A stretch of 64,000 nt of DNA from Candidatus Woesearchaeota archaeon. GTDB lineage: Archaea > Nanobdellota > Nanobdellia > Woesearchaeales > UBA12501. The DNA lies in assembly GCA_030651375.1 (NCBI GenBank), contig JAUSFM010000003.1:1-64000 (forward strand), written 5' to 3'. Shown here one piece after another: positions 55,501 through 62,528 of the stretch. The position numbers and the translations under genes are program-made. Each line of letters begins with the position of its first letter. Position 1 is the first letter of the stretch. The notes under the pieces were generated by a model that saw only the letters and a program-made list of their open reading frames with translations, had not been told where the DNA came from and did no database searches.

Positions 55501-58500
55501 CAAGCGTTCTTGGGAATTCTTGATTATCCTATCCTGCATCAATCGGTCAGTTCTGACCGTATTCCCCAAGTATTGAGTTCTGCAAATGACCATATCTTTG
55601 GCTTGTTCAACTATGAAGATTTTATCAAACAGGGCGAATTTGATTTTGAAAAGGCAGAACGAAAATTCAGCGGTGTTGTGAAAAAACTTGACGACATTGT
55701 TTCAGATGAATCAGAATTTCTTGCAAAAATGAAACGTGCCGGCTATACTGATGATGAAGCGCGGACTATTTTGAAGGGCGCCCAAAAAAATGTAGGGAAA
55801 ATTAAGCAGGAATTAAGCCAGCAGGACCGCGGCCTTGTGCAAAAACTCATTGAAAATGACGGTGATTTACTCCCGACTGCAAACGGAGAATACATCTCAA
55901 TTAATGAGCGCATGGCACGCCAGTTCCCTCGGCAGCCCGGCCGATCCGAGCCGCGTGCTGATTATGCAAAACAGGTGCCTGATCAAGTTGTTGTTGGTGA
56001 GTTTGTGCCGCGGAGAGAACAAACAACAGCGCAAAAATCTTCTTTTGAATTGCCTGCGGAGTTCCACACTGCACCGCCTGAATACACTGCATCTATTCGC
56101 GGGAAAGTTCCACGTGCAGTGGTCACTCAAACACTGCCCGGTGGAGATTCAGGTGGGAGTGCAACTGTATTCATCGGGAGAATAGAAGGTGTAGATAAAG
56201 ATGTTGCACTTAAAATTGCAAAGAAAAGAGTGGTGACTACTAATCTTGAGGATGTCGTCAACAGTTGGAATCACGAAGTTAGTGCAGCGCAGGAACTTGA
56301 ACAGATTATTCCAACACCACATTATTACGGCATTGTTGATATTGGTGGCAATCCGGCAATGGCCCTGGAAATTGTTGAAGGCATTGCCCTTAAAGGAAGT
56401 GAACCCCTTCTGTCCACTACATCACTTGATGACATCGCCATGTATGTAAATGAAAAATCTATACGCCAGCTTGAACAAGGTCTGCGCACTGCAGAAGAGC
56501 ATGGGTGGCTTCCTGATGATATTCAATATATGGTGCTCACTAAAGACCAAGTACTTAATGGAAAGCAGTACACTCGCGGCGATGTTATCTTCTTTGATTT
56601 TGGAGGCTGGGAAAAAATTCCTGAGCCAAAAGAAAGCATCGTTGCAAAAACAGAAGCGGTTATGTTACGTGAGCGTTTACAAAAAGCAAAAGTTGCTGTT
56701 GCCACAAAACAAAAATACCCAGTTACTAACACGGTTGCTGATTCGCTTATCAGCCTAAAAGATGATGACCTTGAGCGTGCTCTTCTTAGTATTGGTGTTT
56801 CTCCTGAATCTGCTACACATATAAAATACAGCGGCGAACGCCGGCTTGAGGCAATTCTTGAAGAAGGGATTAATCCGAATGAGGTCTTGGCACGTGCGAC
56901 TGGAAAACAGGTACCCATCGTCAGTTCGGTTACACAAGCAAACCATAAAAATTTCCCTGTCAACATCCCTCCCGGCGCGGCGAAATTCGGGTTCACGCAT
57001 CTGGAAGAATTAGAAAGGTTGAGCGGTGAAGGAAAATCAGAACAAGCATGGTCGTACTTTACCAGATTCAAAGATGAAATTCTTCCTGACGATGCACAAA
57101 AACTTGAGCCGTACCTTCAAACAAACAGGCTTACCACACGGGCAAAAATAAATGACCTCGAAGCGTGGATTGGCATACCTGCAGGAAAAACATTCCTCGA
57201 AACACCGGAAGGAAAAGAGTGGTATGGCGAGCATAAACAATCATGGTTCTTTGGTCTCTTCCAGCCCGGCAAGCTCAAGAAAGGCACGCTTGAAACAGCA
57301 GAAACATTCCCCTCTGTATTTGTTGATGAATCGAAATATGCGGCGAAGGCAGAAACTGAAGTGGTGAAAGTGATGAAGGAAGAGGATTTGGCAGCGCGTG
57401 TTGACTCGTCGTCTCGTCAAGCATTACTCAAAGAAATTAATGCGCTCATTCCCAACTCAGAAACGGCACGTCCCGTTGCTGTGTATCAAATAGCGTTACA
57501 AACAAAAATAGATCACCTTAAGGAAACAAAGCCGACACTTGAGGATGTTGTTTCTTCAGAACTGGGTGCTCTTAAACAACAGTATGGTGTTCATGAAACG
57601 CTTCTTTCTTTGATGGATCTTTTCTATCTCGACACCAAAACCAAAGGCAACTTTTATTTTATTGAAGAAAAAGTCAGAACTGGTTTAGCAGCTACGTCAC
57701 TTCCTGGCAAAAAAAGAGAACAGCTTGTGCGGGTTGCAAACGCCTTACTTGACGGCATTAAAAAAAGAGCTTCTGAATTTGAATCAGTAAGTGCATTGGA
57801 ATACCGGACCGATCCTGTTCGTTTGAAACAAGTATATTCTGAAGTGTTAGAGGACATACTCACGCGCGAAGGGCTTGAAGAGACTGAAATCCTCGACGAT
57901 TTTGGCCGTGTTCTTGCCAATCAAAAAACACCGGGAAGTGTTCGTGCAAAATCTGAGGCAAATAGTGACCTGCTCATTGAGTTTGATAAAGCGCTTGATA
58001 CCCACATTCAGGAAAATGGGTTGCCGCCATCAACAAAAGTTGTCGGGCTCTTGGGAGATATTGAACCAGTTGCTGCGGTGCGCTTAGCTCGAAAAGGCGG
58101 TGATACACCCGTTCAACTTTCGTACGTCAGCAGAATATCAATGATGTCTGATGCAGAACGCTTGGACTATTATCGAATGATTGCGCGAGACCCTGGCATG
58201 GCAGCGGTTCAGCGCAGAACAGAAGAAGGCATGGTGTACAGCACACTCTATAAACAAGAAGACGAGTCAGGTATTATGGTTGAGGCGCGTGACGCAGTTG
58301 CGTCATCCGGGCTTGAAGGAAAAATTGCATATCAGCGGTTTATGCAAGAAGTAACTAATCGGCTCAAGGTTAAGCTCGATACTGATCCAGCATTTGCCCA
58401 AGAAGCATGGAGAATTTATCGGGAAGCAAATGTGGGCGATGAGGATGTTGTCTTTGTTGATTCAACCTTTAAGGGAACTATTCCGGCGTTTCTTGCAGCG

Positions 58501-58761
58501 CTTCACCAGATTAAGTACCCGCATCGAAGAGCCGTAGTGCTTATGTATGCGGTCAAGCCTGAATGGGCATCTTCGGTTCCTCATTTTATTGTTGGGACAA
58601 AAAAAGGGCTTAAATTTGAACATATGAGCAATTCTATCGAGATTGGCGCGTTTAGTGAAGTAGGCCCCTTAGTAAAGCCAACATCGCCAAAAGACCAGCT
58701 CTTGGCAGCTATTGATCTTGATGTTATTGCCCAAAAGACTGCTCAATCAGCAGCACCTTAA
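49525..58761 (+). CDS. Giant exported protein, 3078 aa, kinase-like domains
   Basis: An N-terminal signal or anchor (hydrophobic about 21-44, preceded by RTEKKRA) leads to a beta-rich region (about 100-650). A charged coiled coil (about 698-845) and a helical, partly hydrophobic stretch (about 1150-1270) follow. A Pro-rich linker is at about 1700-1742. A kinase-like fold lies at about 1810-2010 (Lys1851, GNGD 1961-1964, Asp1990). A second, clearer kinase-like domain has Lys2230 in DVALKIAKK, PDD near 2330 and DFG 2358-2360. An unknown C-terminal domain (about 2830-3060) has VVFVDSTFKGTIP. The start is uncertain (49525, 49537 or 49588). Topology is unproven. Confidence 0.72.
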   Translation: MAPVMNAVSASWSRTEKKRAVMVLFLVLLLVFTLLVSLSVGAASATTPDTSITGDISPDAFKALSPEDQLHQLQAQYRDELAALFYGDTTNIGKDAQLDLRYFNTPANVLKNLETSKTYFQRPDTLQQAREGARAFFANAYQANYVFDASATRLAYNSDAGTLSSGGKIIRLADFFNNKKIKEIRAVRDDFEITEVDGVQQKTITFSGAAPVALAYKEGVFSLKNQNGETHTVQPDGSSRFALQPDGTLTIEGAAHGTLTINKVPMDFRIRERIVDTDDTPSLTIQQNGDITTGVRSDVELNTPTLYLDGTFAITGGGKEVYTYSLGGKQGMRKGVDLDDQETNGETVLVDKMSGIGVISSGQDRKKNEFVLTHLDQLSDSSELVPKKLASAEQAREKADGLRRESSPSAGQSAEVFINHASGATTVYSRGKVMVRNYFVSSGQVVGTNQNKASFTGSTASSTFDFVSDQLTPPARTSETFVMNGEGIYTDKHYRAETQQSGARLSKRDNEAFLSVACNGCQNGNAAKIVKNIAVVSTGDEITSDDIHRQSLEITADVRGGKLEFDVPAAALKDMNDALDADESSFLAFDSPLYVSAEGGKTFFGIGSQGIGRYETKINGKTQAVSIVMNGKSMLGQPQEIKTGIDVGLLSNPAYAKHLQQSFSLQDRAEAQARTLGKQFNIRIGADGSCLDKACSAAMKQSSAALGIAMNELQKTNIQASNELNNALLVSAQKNGEETKGIKKAIKQNDALYRTLVAEVAGQKKAGEDKQDDLKRAAFIGEQLRSVDVIIRGKERKIAELQEQISASKEEQDWQKLLKQVNDMKDDRDRLDRQRYQLEKQAAILDATYAESDPATSARISLSAIGVDERYRGAELQRAKDRIASIEKKDPALAAFMGMEADMKQGRSPILLQQALKKYETVQQSGSELLKLQAQRLKTDLIDRPLADAEYEKMRNAYYGEIVDDETGVRISKREAGRQENEWDGSTMVTVFGWALKDVKEKRESDADKYGRDLLQAANAQRIAAERGIGIDEWNKMGPQEKHDTIGEEIPLGDTSGFYRSHGKYMIHQAAGTLTPQQEFNVLMAAAEEKMHLAADPYAAKEDLAAIQDKFWNQRGSLSGFDELRKFQKEVEKETIKVGITYDRSFDLGRRTTTEMAGRAIDITTALDLPVVGSVLLVKAAQTGVQLARAGKLGRRLMRIGETVHEIEQTLPTVAIKVVRPLAKAAGGVARTTEKIVAPIRRPLAKAASAVGFEKAGDAFRYLARREIKLGSAEHGFLPVVVESSTRKQLQNAERMYTAFNQVGNAEAASMAAKDIAELKIVIAAEKIQAAQRSIGSITVFGKEKPAPLETALGLFETTKQLGKEPEIRLAAVKVTKAAKEYEKSRDVALMFDEFIKSKMALQRSADDVADVLRGVAANIDEVVGVNSIKKCASPCELTDAGKAAAERLGLSEDTVRERFQHVHDLDGAAETTEVTQGMHVMEQNRAIVEVAPLGSGELASGAYATQPSIEGLEAAAGLAPGHVPQPGYAARAEVSRHQIEAAAAALEKDFGAAMASVAKPAEVPVPHVRDEAVIQASIAKLTQAPSDTIGTGVARYQLWVDKRTGAVQAVGKFGDVGEAARNPSNINIVMIKIVGKASTPVDLGKYLTPTARQTFLDTMREFERVRIARTSELDSLAKLQTVTSAERPIAKQIQSPEPLLDVLPASPSRLAGESPTITQTLTFPPPSPPQSVKPPQHLNQQGVLTKPFERVPEIASDIPLDMPEGTLLETRAEPPKIPIHLRTDISDTVKDELIRLGVKDIMPLPSGIKAKKLTSAVDERSILGKLEKVDLGISQARIVERTDGTKAVWKIDTSNPISARLQHGEVIGLTDGGRRQLGMASILDEFDDVVVPRMRRLQTIDGYGVIESEFIPDYVSISKNPRSQFKKLSALLKDNHLTSREYTEITEQAERQAIVNLVFGNGDVELGFIKLPHSAGDDPSSYIRLVRFDEEQAFLGILDYPILHQSVSSDRIPQVLSSANDHIFGLFNYEDFIKQGEFDFEKAERKFSGVVKKLDDIVSDESEFLAKMKRAGYTDDEARTILKGAQKNVGKIKQELSQQDRGLVQKLIENDGDLLPTANGEYISINERMARQFPRQPGRSEPRADYAKQVPDQVVVGEFVPRREQTTAQKSSFELPAEFHTAPPEYTASIRGKVPRAVVTQTLPGGDSGGSATVFIGRIEGVDKDVALKIAKKRVVTTNLEDVVNSWNHEVSAAQELEQIIPTPHYYGIVDIGGNPAMALEIVEGIALKGSEPLLSTTSLDDIAMYVNEKSIRQLEQGLRTAEEHGWLPDDIQYMVLTKDQVLNGKQYTRGDVIFFDFGGWEKIPEPKESIVAKTEAVMLRERLQKAKVAVATKQKYPVTNTVADSLISLKDDDLERALLSIGVSPESATHIKYSGERRLEAILEEGINPNEVLARATGKQVPIVSSVTQANHKNFPVNIPPGAAKFGFTHLEELERLSGEGKSEQAWSYFTRFKDEILPDDAQKLEPYLQTNRLTTRAKINDLEAWIGIPAGKTFLETPEGKEWYGEHKQSWFFGLFQPGKLKKGTLETAETFPSVFVDESKYAAKAETEVVKVMKEEDLAARVDSSSRQALLKEINALIPNSETARPVAVYQIALQTKIDHLKETKPTLEDVVSSELGALKQQYGVHETLLSLMDLFYLDTKTKGNFYFIEEKVRTGLAATSLPGKKREQLVRVANALLDGIKKRASEFESVSALEYRTDPVRLKQVYSEVLEDILTREGLEETEILDDFGRVLANQKTPGSVRAKSEANSDLLIEFDKALDTHIQENGLPPSTKVVGLLGDIEPVAAVRLARKGGDTPVQLSYVSRISMMSDAERLDYYRMIARDPGMAAVQRRTEEGMVYSTLYKQEDESGIMVEARDAVASSGLEGKIAYQRFMQEVTNRLKVKLDTDPAFAQEAWRIYREANVGDEDVVFVDSTFKGTIPAFLAALHQIKYPHRRAVVLMYAVKPEWASSVPHFIVGTKKGLKFEHMSNSIEIGAFSEVGPLVKPTSPKDQLLAAIDLDVIAQKTAQSAAP

Positions 58762-58846
58762 TTGGTTCTTTACTTTTTTATTTCTTATCGTTTAGTGGCA
58801 AAAAAAGAGAAAGGTTTAAATAGGGCGATTTTGTATCAGCGACAAT
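58762..58846. promoter_or_regulatory. Promoter of the 180-aa gene
   Basis: T-rich sequence after the giant gene may end its transcript, and AGGTTTAAATAG about 26-30 nt before ATG 58847 is a TATA-like element for a leaderless start. Confidence 0.45.
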
Positions 58847-59389
58847 ATGGTACTTTCTGAACGTACTCTGGATATGCGCGTACTCGCTGGGGTAAATCCA
58901 TTTCAGCTGACTGATCCTGGAGCTCCAATCCAAGATGTTCACTATGCCAGTTTGTTTGACGCCTACCTCACCTCTCTTCTTCGTGATGCATCCCCGGATG
59001 TGCAGGTATCTTTTGCTGCTTCTTCAACCTCAAGTTCAGCAGTTTATACAGCTCCTGGTGTAACCGTATCCTCCTCGTATATCGCTGGAAAAGAAAAAAT
59101 AACAGTGGAGATAGCTGATGAACTTTTGGCACAACGAATTGAACGCCTTGTTTCTGCCTTTGATGCATTGTCTCAACACAAATACCGCCAGCGAGAGGTT
59201 CCTTATCCCTCGGGGTTAACTTCCAGAAAAACATATTCACCTCCTATTGATATAATGGATACATTTCATTCTGCTGACACGACCTGCGCCCTTTTCAAAG
59301 AACAAGGCAGAGAAATAAACGGACTTCACTATCGGGGTTGGAGTCCACAATTCAAAAAAACCGTTTCTCTCACGTTTGAGTTTCTGTGA
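58847..59389 (+). CDS. Hypothetical protein, 180 aa
   Basis: This 180-residue soluble protein is not recognised. It has a Ser/Ala/Thr-rich segment (about 60-75) and a basic, Tyr-rich C-terminal part. It ends 5 nt before the start of the next gene and is likely translated together with it. Confidence 0.6.
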   Translation: MVLSERTLDMRVLAGVNPFQLTDPGAPIQDVHYASLFDAYLTSLLRDASPDVQVSFAASSTSSSAVYTAPGVTVSSSYIAGKEKITVEIADELLAQRIERLVSAFDALSQHKYRQREVPYPSGLTSRKTYSPPIDIMDTFHSADTTCALFKEQGREINGLHYRGWSPQFKKTVSLTFEFL

Positions 59390-59394
59390 TTCTC

Positions 59395-60078
59395 ATGTTC
59401 CCCCTTCCCAATCCCGACTGGATTTTGCTGTATCACGAGGCCGGTTATTTTGGCAAGAAGCGTGACGAACGTGTTGAAGGCCTGAACGCCCGTTTCGGTG
59501 AAGGCAACTGGACTCTTGCGTGGGATGTTGAGCGCCGCATTGTTGGACAACGTGACGCAATTCAATTATACGAAGATGCGTATGTTGAACATTTACAGAA
59601 CAACCCTCCCGTGCTTGACTGGCTTGTCAGTACCGCATCTGACGTCTATGATACTGCGTCATCAAACGTGAGCTCAGGACCGGATTATTCCATCCAAGAA
59701 GGACCTGCCACGCATCTGCAAGATATTGCACTCAGGCACGCGGTTCAACGGCTCGGAAAAAAATTTGCCGGCGATCATCTTGTCGAAGTTCGCGGACGAA
59801 AAAGTGAGGGAAGTATACTAAACCCAGGAGTTGTTCTGTTTCATCGACCCGAGATTATTCTTCCCCGTGCTCCTCATCATAGCCATCGGTGGTGGCAAGA
59901 TAATTCTATAGAATCATTTTATCAGCAGAACAAAGTACTCTGTGTTGCGCCGGAAAGCATTACTCTTTTGTCAGCGCATAAACAAGATGGCCTCTTTGTT
60001 GATTCTGTAACATCATGGTGTTATCGTGCTGATACAGACCATCCGGGCGCATATTGGAGAATTCAAGCACCTCGTTAG
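59395..60078 (+). CDS. Hypothetical protein, 227 aa
   Basis: This 227-residue soluble protein is not recognised. The N-terminus contains WILLYHEAGYFGKKRDERV and WDVERRIVGQRDAIQLYEDAY. A second half has a His-rich PRAPHHSHRWWQ segment. ATG 59395 follows GTGAT. It forms a two-gene unit with the 180-aa gene and is convergent with the 338-aa gene. Confidence 0.6.
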   Translation: MFPLPNPDWILLYHEAGYFGKKRDERVEGLNARFGEGNWTLAWDVERRIVGQRDAIQLYEDAYVEHLQNNPPVLDWLVSTASDVYDTASSNVSSGPDYSIQEGPATHLQDIALRHAVQRLGKKFAGDHLVEVRGRKSEGSILNPGVVLFHRPEIILPRAPHHSHRWWQDNSIESFYQQNKVLCVAPESITLLSAHKQDGLFVDSVTSWCYRADTDHPGAYWRIQAPR

Positions 60079-60083
60079 AAATT

Positions 60084-61100
60084 TTATATCCCATGCACAT
60101 ACTTTCCCAGCGCTTCGACAAGGTCGTTGCAGGCACGGGGAACTGATACGGTGAGCATGCTTTTTCTGCGTTCTCGGTTGCCATCCCCGTCCATGTGCAG
60201 GATCTCAACTTTCAGCTGACCGTGGCCATCAGGAAGTGTATACGTTCGCTCTCGTTTGTTCAGGCGGTATCCTGATTCCTCAAGCCCGTTGTGTACAGTC
60301 TCATGAGGTATATCAGTGATCCCCCTTAAGCCCAGAAGTGTATGGATGCGTCCAATATGCTGGTCAGCAAAAAGCCAGTCAATGCCGCCAACAACGGTGG
60401 TAAGGGTCATCATTGAAGGCTGAGCGTTTGCATACGACGGAGCGACCGCAATATAGGTGAGCCCTGCGTTGTCAAAGATGTCAAACAATGCTGGGTTGCA
60501 GCCGTCGCGAAGCTGTATCATCGCAATTCCCGGCCCCGAGCCCACATTTTTTCTAATAGCGTCCTTGTACAGGTTAAATCGCTCTATTTGGGCATTAAGG
60601 TACGCGTGTTGGTCTCGTGCAGCAATGGCAGTTGATTCAGCACCACGAAGATGGTGGTCAGCAACTCGCTGCGGCGGCGAAACGCGTACTCTTCTGAACT
60701 GAGTTATGAATTTACGCAGTTCTTGTGCCTGTTCAAAACGCACAATGCTTGCATCTTCAGTTGTTTCAAGAGTGGCAAGATAAAAATCAAAGAAGGGCAT
60801 GCCACGTTCGTACATTTGTGCGAATAATCCAACGGCGTGTTCAATGGTCGGGTCTTCCGGGTACTGTTTTTTGTCGGGAAGAAGCAAAATAAACAGGTTT
60901 GGGTCAGTCTGGTGTGCAAGGCGAACTGCATAGGGAATAAAATCTGCACTTCGCATTGTCGATACAAACTCGCGTGTTTTTGTTCCAAGACTTTCAGGCT
61001 TCGGTAGCGGCAGTGGATGCAGTTCACCCTTGAGAATTGCGTTGAGATGAGCAACTTGGTGCGCAAGCACCATGCTCTCAAGAACAGGTTTATGGTCCAT
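60084..61100 (-). CDS. Hypothetical protein, 338 aa
   Basis: This 338-residue soluble alpha/beta protein is not recognised. Beta-strand-like segments (NLFILLLPDKK, TYIAVAPSYAN, LKVEILHMDG) and a Gly-rich GSGPGIAMIQLRDG appear. A GTTTTATAAG promoter element lies upstream of ATG 61100. Its stop is 5 nt from the convergent gene. Confidence 0.6.
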   Translation of the reverse strand: MDHKPVLESMVLAHQVAHLNAILKGELHPLPLPKPESLGTKTREFVSTMRSADFIPYAVRLAHQTDPNLFILLLPDKKQYPEDPTIEHAVGLFAQMYERGMPFFDFYLATLETTEDASIVRFEQAQELRKFITQFRRVRVSPPQRVADHHLRGAESTAIAARDQHAYLNAQIERFNLYKDAIRKNVGSGPGIAMIQLRDGCNPALFDIFDNAGLTYIAVAPSYANAQPSMMTLTTVVGGIDWLFADQHIGRIHTLLGLRGITDIPHETVHNGLEESGYRLNKRERTYTLPDGHGQLKVEILHMDGDGNRERRKSMLTVSVPRACNDLVEALGKYVHGI

Positions 61101-61240
61101 TGCCTTTGCTGAACCCCGCTTTCTTATAAAACTTTCGAAATTTTACCACTAAATAATGACTTTAACATCCAAGGTGCTTTTCGAGGGCACGACGACAAAC
61201 TTTATAAAAATCAACGTATCAAACATGTTTAGGTGATAGC

Positions 61241-61501
61241 ATGGGACGATATGTAGGCATAATCAAAAAGACGCCATCAGGCACTGCTTTTGGTGAAATT
61301 ATTTCTGATCAGGTCAGCGGGCTGTCCGCCTTTTTTGACGAAGCAGCAGGCAAGCGCTCCACCGGCCCCGGCGGCATGATCAAGGGCGCCAAGGTGAGTT
61401 TTGAAATTGGCAGCAACGGCAGAGCAGTCAATATCATCAGGAGCTACTCAAACAACACGAAAACAGGGAGAAATAAACACTTCCAGTCAATTCCTGGATA
61501 A
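61241..61501 (+). CDS. Cold-shock-domain-like protein, 86 aa
   Basis: This 86-residue protein has a pattern like a cold-shock OB fold: GIIKKTPSGTAFGEI, SAFFDEAAG, MIKGAKVSFEI and GRAVNIIRS. RNA-binding aromatic residues of classic CspA (KGFGFI, VFVH) are only partly kept. AGGTGATAGC before ATG is a good Shine-Dalgarno. It may be an RNA chaperone. Confidence 0.6.
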   Translation: MGRYVGIIKKTPSGTAFGEIISDQVSGLSAFFDEAAGKRSTGPGGMIKGAKVSFEIGSNGRAVNIIRSYSNNTKTGRNKHFQSIPG

Positions 61502-61563
61502 AGATAGCCGATTTTAAGTTTATATACTTTTTTTATGTTTAATTATTATTCGTATACCCAGAA
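61502..61563. terminator. T-rich terminator between convergent genes
   Basis: A/T-rich sequence with a run of 7 T lies between the cold-shock-like gene and the convergent eS1 gene. Confidence 0.35.
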
Positions 61564-62370
61564 TTATTCTTCCTGCTCTTCAGATGATTCTTTTTTCCGC
61601 GATTTTTTCTGCTTTTTATCTTCGCTATCAGCTGCAGGGGCTGGTTCCATTGTTTCTTTTTTCTCTTCCTTCACTTCTCGTGCTGGCTCCGGTGCGGAAA
61701 CAGGAGCGTAGTCTGATTCTTTTTCTTCCCGTTCCTCATCAGAAAGCACCGGCTTTTCATCAGGAATAACCAGCGGCTTTTTCGTGGTCTTGCCAATAAC
61801 GTCAAGTACACGGATTTCGCACGCGCGCAGATTGTAAATATTTTTTACTGAATCGCGCAGGAGGCGCTGAAGTTTCATGGAGATAACATCACGAAGAATG
61901 GTGTCCTTGCTGTTTTTTGAAACAGCCCTGACGATAAACTCTTTTGCTTTTCTTCGCAGCGCGGTCTCAATGCTTCGCGGTGTTGCAAATCGTGTCAGGA
62001 GAAATGGCTTGACTTGGAGTTCCCAACCGTCAGCGGTGATGCAGGTGAATGAGTCATCCACTCTGCTTCTGTTTCGCCGAACCGAGCGCTTGATAAACGC
62101 AGGATTAATCTCATATCTTTTGACATCAGTAAACGCAGAATCGCCTTGCACCCGCTCAACTTCGAAGGTAACATCAATGTGCTGTTTCTTCATGTCGCGC
62201 GTCAGCGTCATCAGGTTTGCAGAAACCGTGCGGTGCTCAACCAGTACCGGCTCAAGACTTGGCGTCTCTCCCAGAATCTCGTTATTGAACAATGCAGGGG
62301 CAATCAGCTTATACCATCGTTTCTTCTTCCAAACGTCAATGGTGCGCTGAACTTTTGCCGGTTGTGCCAT
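61564..62370 (-). CDS. rps1e: Small-subunit ribosomal protein eS1 (S3Ae) with acidic/basic tail
   Basis: This 268-residue protein shows the eS1 core: DVWKKKRWYKLIAPALFN, ILGETPSLEPVLVEHRTV, RRNRSRVDDSFTCITADGWELQVKPF and CEIRVLDVIGKTTKK. A tail of about 60 residues full of K and E follows, longer than in usual archaeal S3Ae. GGTTTATAAAG precedes the start. Confidence 0.94.
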   Translation of the reverse strand: MAQPAKVQRTIDVWKKKRWYKLIAPALFNNEILGETPSLEPVLVEHRTVSANLMTLTRDMKKQHIDVTFEVERVQGDSAFTDVKRYEINPAFIKRSVRRNRSRVDDSFTCITADGWELQVKPFLLTRFATPRSIETALRRKAKEFIVRAVSKNSKDTILRDVISMKLQRLLRDSVKNIYNLRACEIRVLDVIGKTTKKPLVIPDEKPVLSDEEREEKESDYAPVSAPEPAREVKEEKKETMEPAPAADSEDKKQKKSRKKESSEEQEE

Positions 62371-62487
62371 AGAACTGGCTTGAAGACAGGTGGTTTATAA
62401 AGTTAATGGTTAGCCGCTGGTTAAAAAGCCATAATTGCACCCATAGCCGTAAGGTTTAAATAGGTAGACTTTTTGCACCTTGATTGT

Positions 62488-62506
62488 AACCTTAAGAACT
62501 AAGGTT
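62488..62506 (+). promoter_or_regulatory. 5' leader hairpin of the guanylate-kinase-like gene
   Basis: AACCTTA-AGAAC-TAAGGTT is a perfect 7-bp stem with 5-nt loop. The TATA-like GTTTAAATAG near 62453-62462 puts the transcript start near or just before it, so it would cap the mRNA 5' end. It may stabilise or regulate the message. Confidence 0.4.
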
Positions 62507-62528
62507 ATCTGTTTATGGGCTGAGGGAT

